Shown: piece by piece, positions 1 through 5,314 of the stretch
How the letters are laid out: the number at the start of each line of letters is the position of its first letter
Numbering within the stretch: the first letter of the stretch is position 1
Assembly: GCA_041167675.1 (NCBI GenBank)
Contig: JBEEIB010000264.1
Coordinates: forward strand, 1 to 5,471
Source: DASTDH01 sp041167675
Lineage (GTDB): Bacteria > Verrucomicrobiota > Verrucomicrobiia > Chthoniobacterales > JAFAMB01
Direction of reading: 5' to 3'
DNA length: 5,471 nt
Notes under the pieces: model-generated
What the model was told of the DNA's origin: nothing
Databases searched by the model: none
Seen by the model: only the letters and a program-made list of their open reading frames with translations
Program-made: the position numbers and the translations under genes

Positions 1-129
1 TCTCTTTGTCGACGCCTGCTTAAATATGCCGACTCTCGGAGTGCTCTACAAAACCGCGACGCTGAACGCGCTCCAAAACATCCCGCCTTCGGAGTCGCAT
101 GCCTGATCAAGTGAATGATCCAGAAAGAT
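1..129. other. Left edge, no recognised gene
   Basis: Two plus-strand frames are open from the window edge. One closes with TGA at 104-106 and the other with TGA at 112-114, so either could be the last 34 to 37 codons of a gene that begins outside the window. Neither short peptide shows a motif I recognise. The reverse strand also has an open stretch here that gives no recognisable protein. The short-chain dehydrogenase remnant begins immediately to the right. Confidence 0.3.
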
Positions 130-206
130 ATGAACACATTTGCAGGAAAAGTCGTATTGATCAAACGGTGGAACCTCTGGAATTGGCCGGGCGACAGCGA
201 TTGCTT
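130..206 (+). pseudogene. Short-chain dehydrogenase/reductase (SDR), N-terminal remnant with frameshift
   Basis: An ATG at 130 opens a peptide starting MNTFAGKVVLI, the typical first beta strand of a classical SDR oxidoreductase. The expected glycine-rich NAD(P)-binding motif follows, but one frame later: from 167 the plus strand reads GGTSGIGRATAIAF, a textbook TGxxxGIG-type loop and first helix. Four bases (AAAC, 163-166) stand where one codon is expected, so one extra A, probably in the A run, breaks the frame. SDR similarity stops after about 25 codons. The rest of the roughly 250-residue enzyme, including the YxxxK active site, is absent, because the reverse-strand stop codon of an alpha/beta hydrolase remnant lies at 207-209. 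The piece cannot be functional. Its identity is strong despite the short length, because strand and motif are both present in the right order. Confidence 0.72.
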
Positions 207-474
207 TTACCGAGCCCCCACGATGTTCTCCTCCAGGATTCGCATGATCTCGGCGACGGTGGTGTATTCGATACTAAGTTGTGGCCCGCCGGGACGATCT
301 TTTCAGATTCTGCTCCTTCCAATGTGAGCTTCGATACGCGACGATTCCATCGGAGCTATCAGCTCCTTCGTCTATTCCGCGATTTCCTATGATGCTATGA
401 AACGGAACTTTGATCGGTATGGCAGCCAGACGGCTAAGCAAAGGGTTTGGCGCAAGGCTTTTGGTGTGGTGACC
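207..474 (-). pseudogene. Alpha/beta hydrolase, C-terminal remnant with two frameshifts
   Basis: Read on the minus strand from 474, the frame gives SLAPNPLLSRLAAIPIKVPF, then HSIIGNRG and SSDGIVAYRSSH, the C-terminal part of a lipase-like alpha/beta hydrolase. The SSDG segment would carry the catalytic Asp. Near 321 one base is missing and the homology continues in the next frame as EGAESEKIVPAGHN, where GH is the likely catalytic His. Near 261 a second missing base moves it to the third frame, TVAEIMRILEENIVGAR, ending at TAA (207-209). Joining the three frames gives a continuous tail of about 88 residues. An in-frame TGA (475-477) ends the readable homology upstream, and the nucleophile-elbow Ser region is not visible. 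Two indels and the missing N-terminal part make it a pseudogene. The assignment comes from recalled family motifs, not from a search. Confidence 0.7.
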
Positions 475-545
475 TCATTTAGGCCGAGAGGGAGAGGGTA
501 GAAAGGCAAAGATCATCATCAACGGTTACGCTACTTCATCCTTTG

Positions 546-954
546 TGTGCTGGTAAAAGCGCCGAAGGTATTCTTTCCATCGAGCAAGGAATAAGAGATT
601 TCCGAGCAACCGGCGCTCTCGACCTTGGTGGATATAATCTAGCGCTGAAGGCTGAAGCTTTGTACTTGGCGGAGCGCAGTTACGAAGCTCTAAGCGATAA
701 AGGGGGCAGAATTACTTGCTGAAAGATTTGAGAATCGTGCTTACGACGCCCTACTTCTTCGTCTGCGCGGTGTTTTTCTCACGGCTATGGGCGCTGACGA
801 GACCCAGATTGAATCCTCGTTTTGCGAGGCCATCAGAGTCGCAAAGGAGCAGAAATCGGTTTTGTGGGCGAAACGCGCCGAAGCAACGTACGCAGAATAC
901 CGTCGCCAAAAAGCGAGCGCCGCAGGAGGACGTGGATTCCGACTCCCTCTTTGA
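546..954 (+). pseudogene. TPR C-terminal region of an adenylate-cyclase/ATPase-type signalling protein, frameshifted remnant
   Basis: The plus strand from 546 reads CAGKSAEGILSIEQGIRDF and then YNLALKAEALYLAERSYEAL, the paired helices of a tetratricopeptide (TPR) array. At the GGGGG run (702-706) the frame changes by one base. The next frame, from 706, continues AELLAERFENRAYDALLLRL and FLTAMGADETQIESSFCEAI, then AEATYAEYRRQKAS, and ends in GGRGFRLPL with TGA at 952-954. This is the typical C-terminal end of large proteins in which a class III cyclase or winged-helix domain is followed by an AAA/NB-ARC-like ATPase and TPRs. Only about 135 of the usual 900 to 1100 residues are present, so no catalytic domain is left in the window. 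The first frame is open back to 483 but becomes unrecognisable before 540. The protein would have been a cytoplasmic signalling or regulatory scaffold. Confidence 0.72.
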
Positions 955-995
955 TGATTTCTTGCAGCGACGCGTAGGCCTTTGCCTGCACGCTG

Positions 996-1550
996 TCAGC
1001 CTAGGGATATCAAAACAGGTTTCGGCAGCAGCCCTACGTCATCCCGGTGCATCACATATTCCACCCCAGCACCCAGCGTATACTGAACGTCTTTGTGGAA
1101 ACGCATGCCGAGACGTCGCATCACGGCTATCGAAGCTGCGTTGGCGAGATCGGTGCCGGCAATGACAGAGTCAATTTGTGACGACAAAAAGGTGTGAGTG
1201 ATCGCCGTCCACGCCATTCTCAGGGCAAGTCCCTGTCCCCAATTGCAAGGGTCCAATAGGTAGGTGAGTTCTGCGGATCTGGAGGATGGATAGGGTCGTA
1301 ACTCCACACAACCGGCGTATCGCGTGGAAACATCTTCCAAGAACCACATACCGAGCCCCGTCTCTCCTGCGTTGGCAACACTCTGTGCAACCCGGCGCGT
1401 GATATATTCCTTATCCGGCGGGGCTCCATCGAAAAGGTATCGATATACCAACGGACTGGCTGCCAACGCGTGAAGGCCGTCGATGTCATTTGAATCGGCT
1501 GCCCGTAGGCGCCAACCGTCCTTAGTTTGTGTGTCACGGATTGCGCTCAC
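996..1550 (-). CDS. GNAT family N-acetyltransferase (RimJ/RimL-like)
   Basis: This complete 184-residue ORF has the length and layout of the Acetyltransf_3 (RimJ/RimL-like) branch of the GNAT superfamily, which transfers acetyl groups from acetyl-CoA to amines, often protein N-termini or small molecules. WRLRAADSNDIDGLHALA (residues 13-30) matches the usual first strand and helix. WGQGLAL (104-110) is the acetyl-CoA pyrophosphate-binding loop (Q/RxxGxG/A motif). NAASIAVMRRLGMRF (137-151) is the classic motif B end. The start is GTG, with a purine-rich GGGGAAAG directly in front at very short spacing. No ATG is usable, because an in-frame TGA lies five codons upstream. No signal peptide or membrane segment is seen, so it is probably cytoplasmic. 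The substrate cannot be predicted. It converges on the TPR remnant, with 41 bp between the stops. It is the only intact conserved gene left of the beta-helix gene. Confidence 0.85.
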   Translation of the reverse strand: MSAIRDTQTKDGWRLRAADSNDIDGLHALAASPLVYRYLFDGAPPDKEYITRRVAQSVANAGETGLGMWFLEDVSTRYAGCVELRPYPSSRSAELTYLLDPCNWGQGLALRMAWTAITHTFLSSQIDSVIAGTDLANAASIAVMRRLGMRFHKDVQYTLGAGVEYVMHRDDVGLLPKPVLISLG

Positions 1551-1565
1551 CTTTCCCCGTTTGCA

Positions 1566-1724
1566 TCAGCCATACCTTTGCCCGGCCTCTTTAGCCTTGT
1601 GCCGGATCGCCGTGGCGGCCTGGGCGCTGTACGGGACGATGTGACAGTCAAAGCCGGCTTGAACGAAGCGCAACGTGGACAAAACCCTATCGGGGATCGG
1701 CGGAAATTTGGTGGCGGTTTTCAT
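1566..1724 (-). CDS. Hypothetical protein, 52 residues
   Basis: I do not recognise this product. An ATG at 1724-1722, preceded by AGGA at short spacing, opens MKTATKFPPIPDRVLSTLRF and continues to TGA at 1566-1568. Codons in this part mostly end in G or C, as in a real gene of a moderately G+C-rich genome. The same frame is open upstream to an ATG at 1910 (114 residues in all), but that part has irregular codon use and overlaps a possible integrase remnant on the other strand. I therefore prefer the inner start. It lies 15 bp ahead of the acetyltransferase in the same reading frame, separated only by the TGA and five codons, so it could be the leading gene of a two-gene unit or the broken front of a longer protein. 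No cysteine motif, membrane segment or domain is evident. Confidence 0.3.
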   Translation of the reverse strand: MKTATKFPPIPDRVLSTLRFVQAGFDCHIVPYSAQAATAIRHKAKEAGQRYG

Positions 1725-1768
1725 GGATCCTGGGGTGGTAGAGAGTTGTGGATCGGCTCGGCTTTCGA

Positions 1769-1876
1769 ATGAAGCAAAACACCACCTTTGCAAAATTAGT
1801 GCAGAATTACCTTGCCGAGCGAGGAATTCGCGTACCGGTTCAGCAAATGCCACATGACGTTCCAATAGTGACCTAG
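1769..1876 (+). pseudogene. Possible tyrosine recombinase (integrase) N-terminal remnant
   Basis: An ATG at 1769 starts a 35-codon ORF, MKQNTTFAKLVQNYLAERGI and onward. The segment TTFAKLVQNYLAER resembles the start of the SAM-like core-binding domain of XerC/D-type integrases and transposon recombinases. After AER the match fades in this frame. Another plus frame just downstream reads SANAT, a stop, then RSNSD, which resembles the next conserved block (S-x-N-T-[IV]-R-S-Y-x-D) with substitutions. The catalytic domain with its R-H-R-Y residues is absent. If the reading is right, this is the eroded front of a mobile-element recombinase and would help explain the rearranged surroundings. The similarity is short and recalled from memory. 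The competing explanation is that the minus-strand ORF ending at 1566 is real through this stretch. Confidence 0.33.
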
Positions 1877-1925
1877 AACCGCCACTGGAGGAACCGACAT
1901 GACGACGCATGACAGAGGATATGCA

Positions 1926-1957
1926 GGTTGAGGAAATCCCTCATCGCAGACTCAACC
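1926..1957 (-). terminator. Inverted repeat downstream of the beta-helix gene, possible terminator
   Basis: GGTTGAG (1926-1932) and CTCAACC (1951-1957) form a perfect 7-bp stem around an 18-nt loop. The structure begins about 8 bp past the stop codon (TGA, 1966-1968) of the beta-helix gene, where a terminator would be expected. No T-run follows on the minus strand and the loop is large, so it is a weak intrinsic terminator at best. It could instead be a 3'-stabilising hairpin or chance. Confidence 0.3.
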
Positions 1958-1965
1958 CAGCGACT

Positions 1966-3747
1966 TCACGGGAAGCTGACCAGGTTAACCGGGATGGTTC
2001 CCGGCCCCTGCGCTGCGGCGCCGGTGTTGTTGACCACGTGATCGATGACGCCGACACCGCCGAGGGAGACGGTCAGCACGTCGTGCAGCTTGACCCCCGG
2101 CGCGTCCGGGACCTCGAAGCCACGCGCTGCGTGAATCGTCGGGTCGACGTTAAAGAAGCAGTAGCTGCCCAGACCCCAACCCTCGTGCGTCTCGACGGAG
2201 TCGGCCACCTTGTAGGCGGCGTAGCCGTTGACGCCGTCGTGCGTCCAAGCCGCCTGGTTCGGCGGGTCGTACGGCATCTCGTTCTGGAACATGATCGTGC
2301 GACCCTTCTCGCCATTCCAGATGACCTGGTACTTCTGGTAGTGCTCAACGAACAGGCCGTACGCCGTGACGTCGTCGCCGTTGACGATCACGCCGGTGTC
2401 GGCGGTGTTGAGCGTCCAGCCCACCCCGTTGCCGTGGTCAGCCCGCCAGGCCCAGATGTCGTCCAGCAAGACGTTGTCGCTGTTCACGACGAGGCTCGTC
2501 GTGGCCTTGCCTGGGCTGGCGCCGCCGATGCGGAAGAACACGTCCTGGATCGACGTCGGGTTTGCCGGGTCGCTCTTGTGGGCATGCTCGGTGCCCACCT
2601 GCAGCAGTACCGGCGAGTTCACGGTGCCGGCGTCGAACAGCAGTCCGGCAAGCTTGACCCCTTCCACGTCGGCGACCGACATTGCCACGACCCCGTTGTC
2701 CGGCACGAGCGTGGGAAAGCCCAGTCCCAGCACCACGGCGTCAGGGCGCTTGACCTCGATCGTACGGTCCAGGTGGTAGACACCAGGGGTGAAGATCAGG
2801 TTCTGGCCTCTGGCGAGAGCGACGTTGATCGCCTTCGCAGAGTCCGTCGGTTTGGCGATGAAGAAACTCTCGATCGGGATGGACGAACCGGCGGCAGGCC
2901 CGTTGGCCCAGGTCGTGCCCTGGGAGTCACGGCGCAGGGCCGGGACGAAGACTTTGTAATGGTTGTACGAGTCGACATACAAGAACGGCTTTTCCCTGGT
3001 CACCGGGCTGGCCGCCAGCGTCGTGTATGGCGGGGGATTGAATGGGGTGGCGGAGAACGACTGGGGTGGGGCGCCCACGACGCCGGAGAAGACTTGGTTC
3101 CAGACGCCGTTGGACCAGCCTCCGATCTCGCTGTTCCGCACGAGGAACTGCTGCTGCGAACCATTGATGATGAAGCCAGTGTGGGAGTCGGAGATGAAGC
3201 CGCCACTCGCAAACTGCGGACCGGCAGTGCAGTAGTCCATGAGCGTGAGGTTGCCGCCGGTGATGTTGACCCGCCGCATTGGCGCCGCTTGCGAGACAGC
3301 CCAGAAGTCGCCCGAGGAACGGCAGCCGGACAGACCCTCGACGTTGATCGTGAGGTTCGACAGAGAGCGCCAGAAGTTGTCGAGCGCGATGCAGTTGCTG
3401 GGGGTTAAGCACCGGTTATACACATCGACGTGGCCGTGGATGGTAACGTCGGTCGGCGAGGCGCCCAAGCCGGCCACCTCGGTGTAGTAGCCCACCTGAA
3501 AGTCGAGCGGGCTGGCAGCGCTGCCGTAGGTGCCGGGCATGAACAGCAGTGCGTAGCGCTGCGTGCCCATTTCGTTGTCAACCTGCTGGTTGGCGATGGC
3601 GTCGACGGCTGCCTGGATCTGACTCGTCGGCATGCTGGGGTCGAAGATCATCACGCTCGGTCCGAAGTCGGGCTGCATCGCGTGAATCACACCGACCGCG
3701 CCAACAGAGAACAAACAAGAGAGAAAAACGCAACGAGGCATATGCAT
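1966..3747 (-). CDS. Secreted right-handed beta-helix protein (pectate-lyase superfamily, GH55-like)
   Basis: This intact 593-residue gene belongs to a family often annotated as coagulation factor 5/8 type domain protein or, misleadingly, adenylyl cyclase. Its sequence pattern is that of the pectate-lyase-3/GH55-like superfamily. Residues 5-23 form a hydrophobic signal peptide ending VIHA, so the product is probably exported. Two helix modules each open the same way: FDPSMPTSQIQAAVDAI to FMPGTYG (about 35-75) and FIAKPTDSAKAINVALARG to FTPGVYHLDRTI (about 296-330). Both are followed by Asn/Gly/Val-rich beta-helix coils. GSQQQFLVRNSEIGGWSNGV (196-215) and NTADTGVIVNGDDVTAYGLF (447-466) are typical coil turns. 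Family members are thought to act on beta-glucans or other polysaccharides, but substrate and catalytic residues cannot be fixed here. Its G+C content is far above that of the flanks, suggesting acquisition. The first ATG (3747) and the ATG two codons on are both possible starts, and neither has a Shine-Dalgarno sequence. Confidence 0.85.
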   Translation of the reverse strand: MHMPRCVFLSCLFSVGAVGVIHAMQPDFGPSVMIFDPSMPTSQIQAAVDAIANQQVDNEMGTQRYALLFMPGTYGSAASPLDFQVGYYTEVAGLGASPTDVTIHGHVDVYNRCLTPSNCIALDNFWRSLSNLTINVEGLSGCRSSGDFWAVSQAAPMRRVNITGGNLTLMDYCTAGPQFASGGFISDSHTGFIINGSQQQFLVRNSEIGGWSNGVWNQVFSGVVGAPPQSFSATPFNPPPYTTLAASPVTREKPFLYVDSYNHYKVFVPALRRDSQGTTWANGPAAGSSIPIESFFIAKPTDSAKAINVALARGQNLIFTPGVYHLDRTIEVKRPDAVVLGLGFPTLVPDNGVVAMSVADVEGVKLAGLLFDAGTVNSPVLLQVGTEHAHKSDPANPTSIQDVFFRIGGASPGKATTSLVVNSDNVLLDDIWAWRADHGNGVGWTLNTADTGVIVNGDDVTAYGLFVEHYQKYQVIWNGEKGRTIMFQNEMPYDPPNQAAWTHDGVNGYAAYKVADSVETHEGWGLGSYCFFNVDPTIHAARGFEVPDAPGVKLHDVLTVSLGGVGVIDHVVNNTGAAAQGPGTIPVNLVSFP

Positions 3748-3750
3748 ATG
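3739..3750. repeat. Perfect 12-bp palindrome over the beta-helix start codon
   Basis: CATATGCATATG is identical to its reverse complement and contains both candidate ATG starts of the minus-strand beta-helix gene (3747-3745 and 3741-3739). It could be a protein-binding site or a small mRNA hairpin that limits initiation. Alternating CA/TG-rich repeats of this length also arise by chance. Flanking bases do not extend the symmetry. Confidence 0.5.
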
Positions 3751-3766
3751 GGGGGATGAGTTGTGT

Positions 3767-3871
3767 ATGTCAGCTTCTACAAAAGCGATCAGGGCTGTTC
3801 AAGGGCCATCTTCTTGCTTCAAGGAGTTATTCCAACGGTCTTATGCAATGTTTAAAGGCGTACATGCCTAA
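3767..3871 (+). CDS. Small ORF, 34 residues, divergent from the beta-helix gene
   Basis: An ATG at 3767 is preceded by GGATGAG at a 6-nt spacing, one of the best Shine-Dalgarno matches in the window. It opens a 34-codon frame (MSASTKAIRAVQGPSSCFKE, then a Phe/Tyr-containing basic tail ending FKGVHA) closed by TAA at 3869-3871. The peptide is basic, with one Cys and no membrane segment. I recognise no family. It begins 20 bp from the start of the oppositely oriented beta-helix gene, so the two would share a very short divergent control region. It may be a small gene, the front of a truncated gene, or chance. Confidence 0.22.
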   Translation: MSASTKAIRAVQGPSSCFKELFQRSYAMFKGVHA

Positions 3872-4235
3872 AATGCAGTCCCCTATCTACGAAGAAAATT
3901 AGAGATGAGGCTCCACGCGAGAAGAAGCTTTCGCCAGAGTAACCGGTCAGAGAATTAGCACCTACCGAGGAAACAACGGCAGATGAGAAGGCCACTGACG
4001 GCGATGTCCCTCGAGAAAATCTGCGAACGCGACTTAAGAGCAACGCTCGCTACTCCTGATCGATATTCTGAGGAGTATTCCTACTGGGTCGATGAGCCTC
4101 CACAGATTCGGGGAAAACCCGCGACTAAAGAATTGGACGGAGTAACGATGCGGGGTGTTGTGATTCGAGCATGATGTTATGACTAGCGTCATGACTCCCT
4201 AGGAGAAACGAAAGTTAGTTCGATTCCTGACTCGT
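3872..4235. other. Intergenic stretch, no recognised gene
   Basis: About 360 bp with no conserved gene that I can identify. The best open frame is on the plus strand from ATG 3983 to TGA 4172-4174 (63 codons), containing YSYWVDEPPQIRGKPATKEL. It has no clear ribosome-binding site and no recognised domain. Another plus frame between about 3905 and 4068, interrupted by one TAA, encodes an acidic, Thr/Ala/Glu-rich stretch that looks like a linker or tail. A minus-strand 63-codon frame (3852-4043) is simply its complement. A 5-bp inverted repeat (ATGAC/GTCAT) lies near 4178-4195. The region may hold further decayed gene tails. Confidence 0.4.
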
Positions 4236-4705
4236 TCAGCCAGCGGCGCTTTCGGAGCTCGGAAGAGCGACAGTTTGCGCCGGCGTTTTTGCCTGGTTCT
4301 CTTTCCGAAAATCCTCCATCAGTTCTGAGTGTCGGCGGAGCTGACTTTCGTCGATCTTGTCACCGATCGGTTGAACCCTTCGACCGATAAACGTCGTGCA
4401 ACGCTAATGGTTCGGATACCCCGCTATAACCACCACAAACTTGCAAGCACGTTCCGCGGCGCGTGTTTCCGAATATTTGCAATGTGGTATTGACGCAAGA
4501 ATTCTTCCCGGGTTTCCTCCGCCTCTTTAAGCCGGCGCTGGTACTTTGGGTTGCGCTTCACGTGCTGCCGGAAGCCTTGATAGGTGACTAGCTCTAGTCG
4601 GCACGCCTCGCTCGCGCTTTCACCTTGCTCGATCCACTTGCAGACCTTGATGAACCGCCGGGCAGTTAGGAACAGCAGCTTTCCCCTATCGACATCACAC
4701 ACCAC
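4236..4705 (-). pseudogene. Small helix-turn-helix (terminase-small-subunit-like) protein gene, disrupted
   Basis: From GTG 4705 the minus strand encodes a 93-residue front that includes LTARRFIKVCKWIEQGESAS, EACRLELVTYQGFRQHVKRN and PKYQRRLKEAEETREEFLRQ. This is a recognisable DNA-binding fold: a helix, the GESASEAC turn and a recognition helix, then a charged coil, as in phage terminase small subunits and related regulators. KHAPRNVLASLWWL is followed by TAG (4424-4426) where LERRYP would be expected. After it, YPNH appears in a second frame and ALHDVYRS in a third. DKIDESQLRRHSELMEDF and the C-terminus are intact from about 4373 in the YPNH frame, ending with TGA at 4236-4238. One nonsense change and about three frame changes therefore interrupt a product of about 155 residues. 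The frame is open upstream to 4840 but lacks ATG or GTG, so the true N-terminus may also be lost. The cellular role is unknown. Confidence 0.68.
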
Positions 4706-4824
4706 CTCAAGTTGAGCTTCTTTTGCTTCGTCCGAAACCTCTGTGTGCGCTCCGGAAAATACAATCGTGGTTGAGTCGCTAATGATCGAGAAAACGAAGT
4801 AACTGTACCTACTGTTGTCCTGTT

Positions 4825-5263
4825 TCAGAGGATCGTCGCGTCAAGGCAGAATAAATATTGTGCCTTTTTGTAACGTGCTTTGCCCTTCTTATCCTCCGTT
4901 CGGTTTAGCGAACACTTAATGCGCAAGGTCAATTCGCGAAAATTGAACGGCTTGGCCATGCAATCGTCCGCACCTAACTCCAGCGCGGCAACTCGATCCA
5001 CTTCCTCCGCAGGAAAGAGAAGCGCGATGATCGGAATAGGTTCGGTCACGAAGTTACGTTTTAGCATTCGGCAAATATCAAAGCATGAGTTTAGATCGAG
5101 CAAAATCAGGTCGGGAGTTTCACTGCGTGCAAGCAATTATGATAGCTGTCCGGTCCGATACCGCTTGCACGTTGAATCTCTCTGCCCGCAAACAGATTGC
5201 AATTTTCTCAAGATCGGCGGGTTTCTCTCCCGCGACCAAGATCGTAACTCGTTCCTGGCTCAT
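4825..5263 (-). pseudogene. Degenerate response-regulator receiver protein, frameshifted
   Basis: ATG 5263 starts MSQERVTILVAGEKPADLEK and continues through a CheY-like first helix and second strand until TGA at 5120-5122. The rest of the receiver follows in the next frame: SETPDLILLDLN carries the phospho-acceptor Asp, then CFDICRMLKR, PIPIIALLFPAEEVDRVAAL and ELGADDCMAKPFNFREL. A single extra base near 5123-5136 restores a continuous protein of about 145 residues. The conserved Lys (KPF) remains. The N-terminal acidic metal-binding pair is replaced by AGE, the switch Thr/Ser position is Leu, and the loop after the Asp is about four residues short. No winged-helix output domain follows, only a basic tail (TEDKKGKARYKKAQYL) to TGA at 4825-4827. 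It looks like an OmpR/PhoB-type receiver that lost phosphorylation function and then its frame. It starts 51 bp after the MDR oxidoreductase gene on the same strand. Confidence 0.72.
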
Positions 5264-5314
5264 CAATCTCTACTTCAAACAAGGGAGCAACAGCCACCAT
5301 TTCCTTCCCGGCTT

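Noticed and set aside
99..392. A 97-codon plus-strand open frame
   Set aside because: It covers the SDR remnant in the wrong frame and then the complement of the hydrolase remnant, and it gives no recognisable protein.
716..1165. A 149-codon plus-strand open frame
   Set aside because: It runs in a shifted frame over the TPR remnant and into the acetyltransferase gene. The TPR motifs are in a different frame, and its own product is low-complexity and basic.
1909..3408. A 499-codon plus-strand open frame antisense to the beta-helix gene
   Set aside because: It is rich in Arg, Val and Asp with no domain and mirrors the G+C-rich codon pattern of the real gene on the other strand. The minus-strand product has a signal peptide and clear family motifs.
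2927..3412. A 161-codon minus-strand open frame rich in Arg, Gln, His and Leu
   Set aside because: It is a shifted-frame shadow within the beta-helix gene.
4178..4195. Small inverted repeat ATGAC/GTCAT as a terminator
   Set aside because: The stem is only 5 bp with no T-run, and no intact gene ends next to it.
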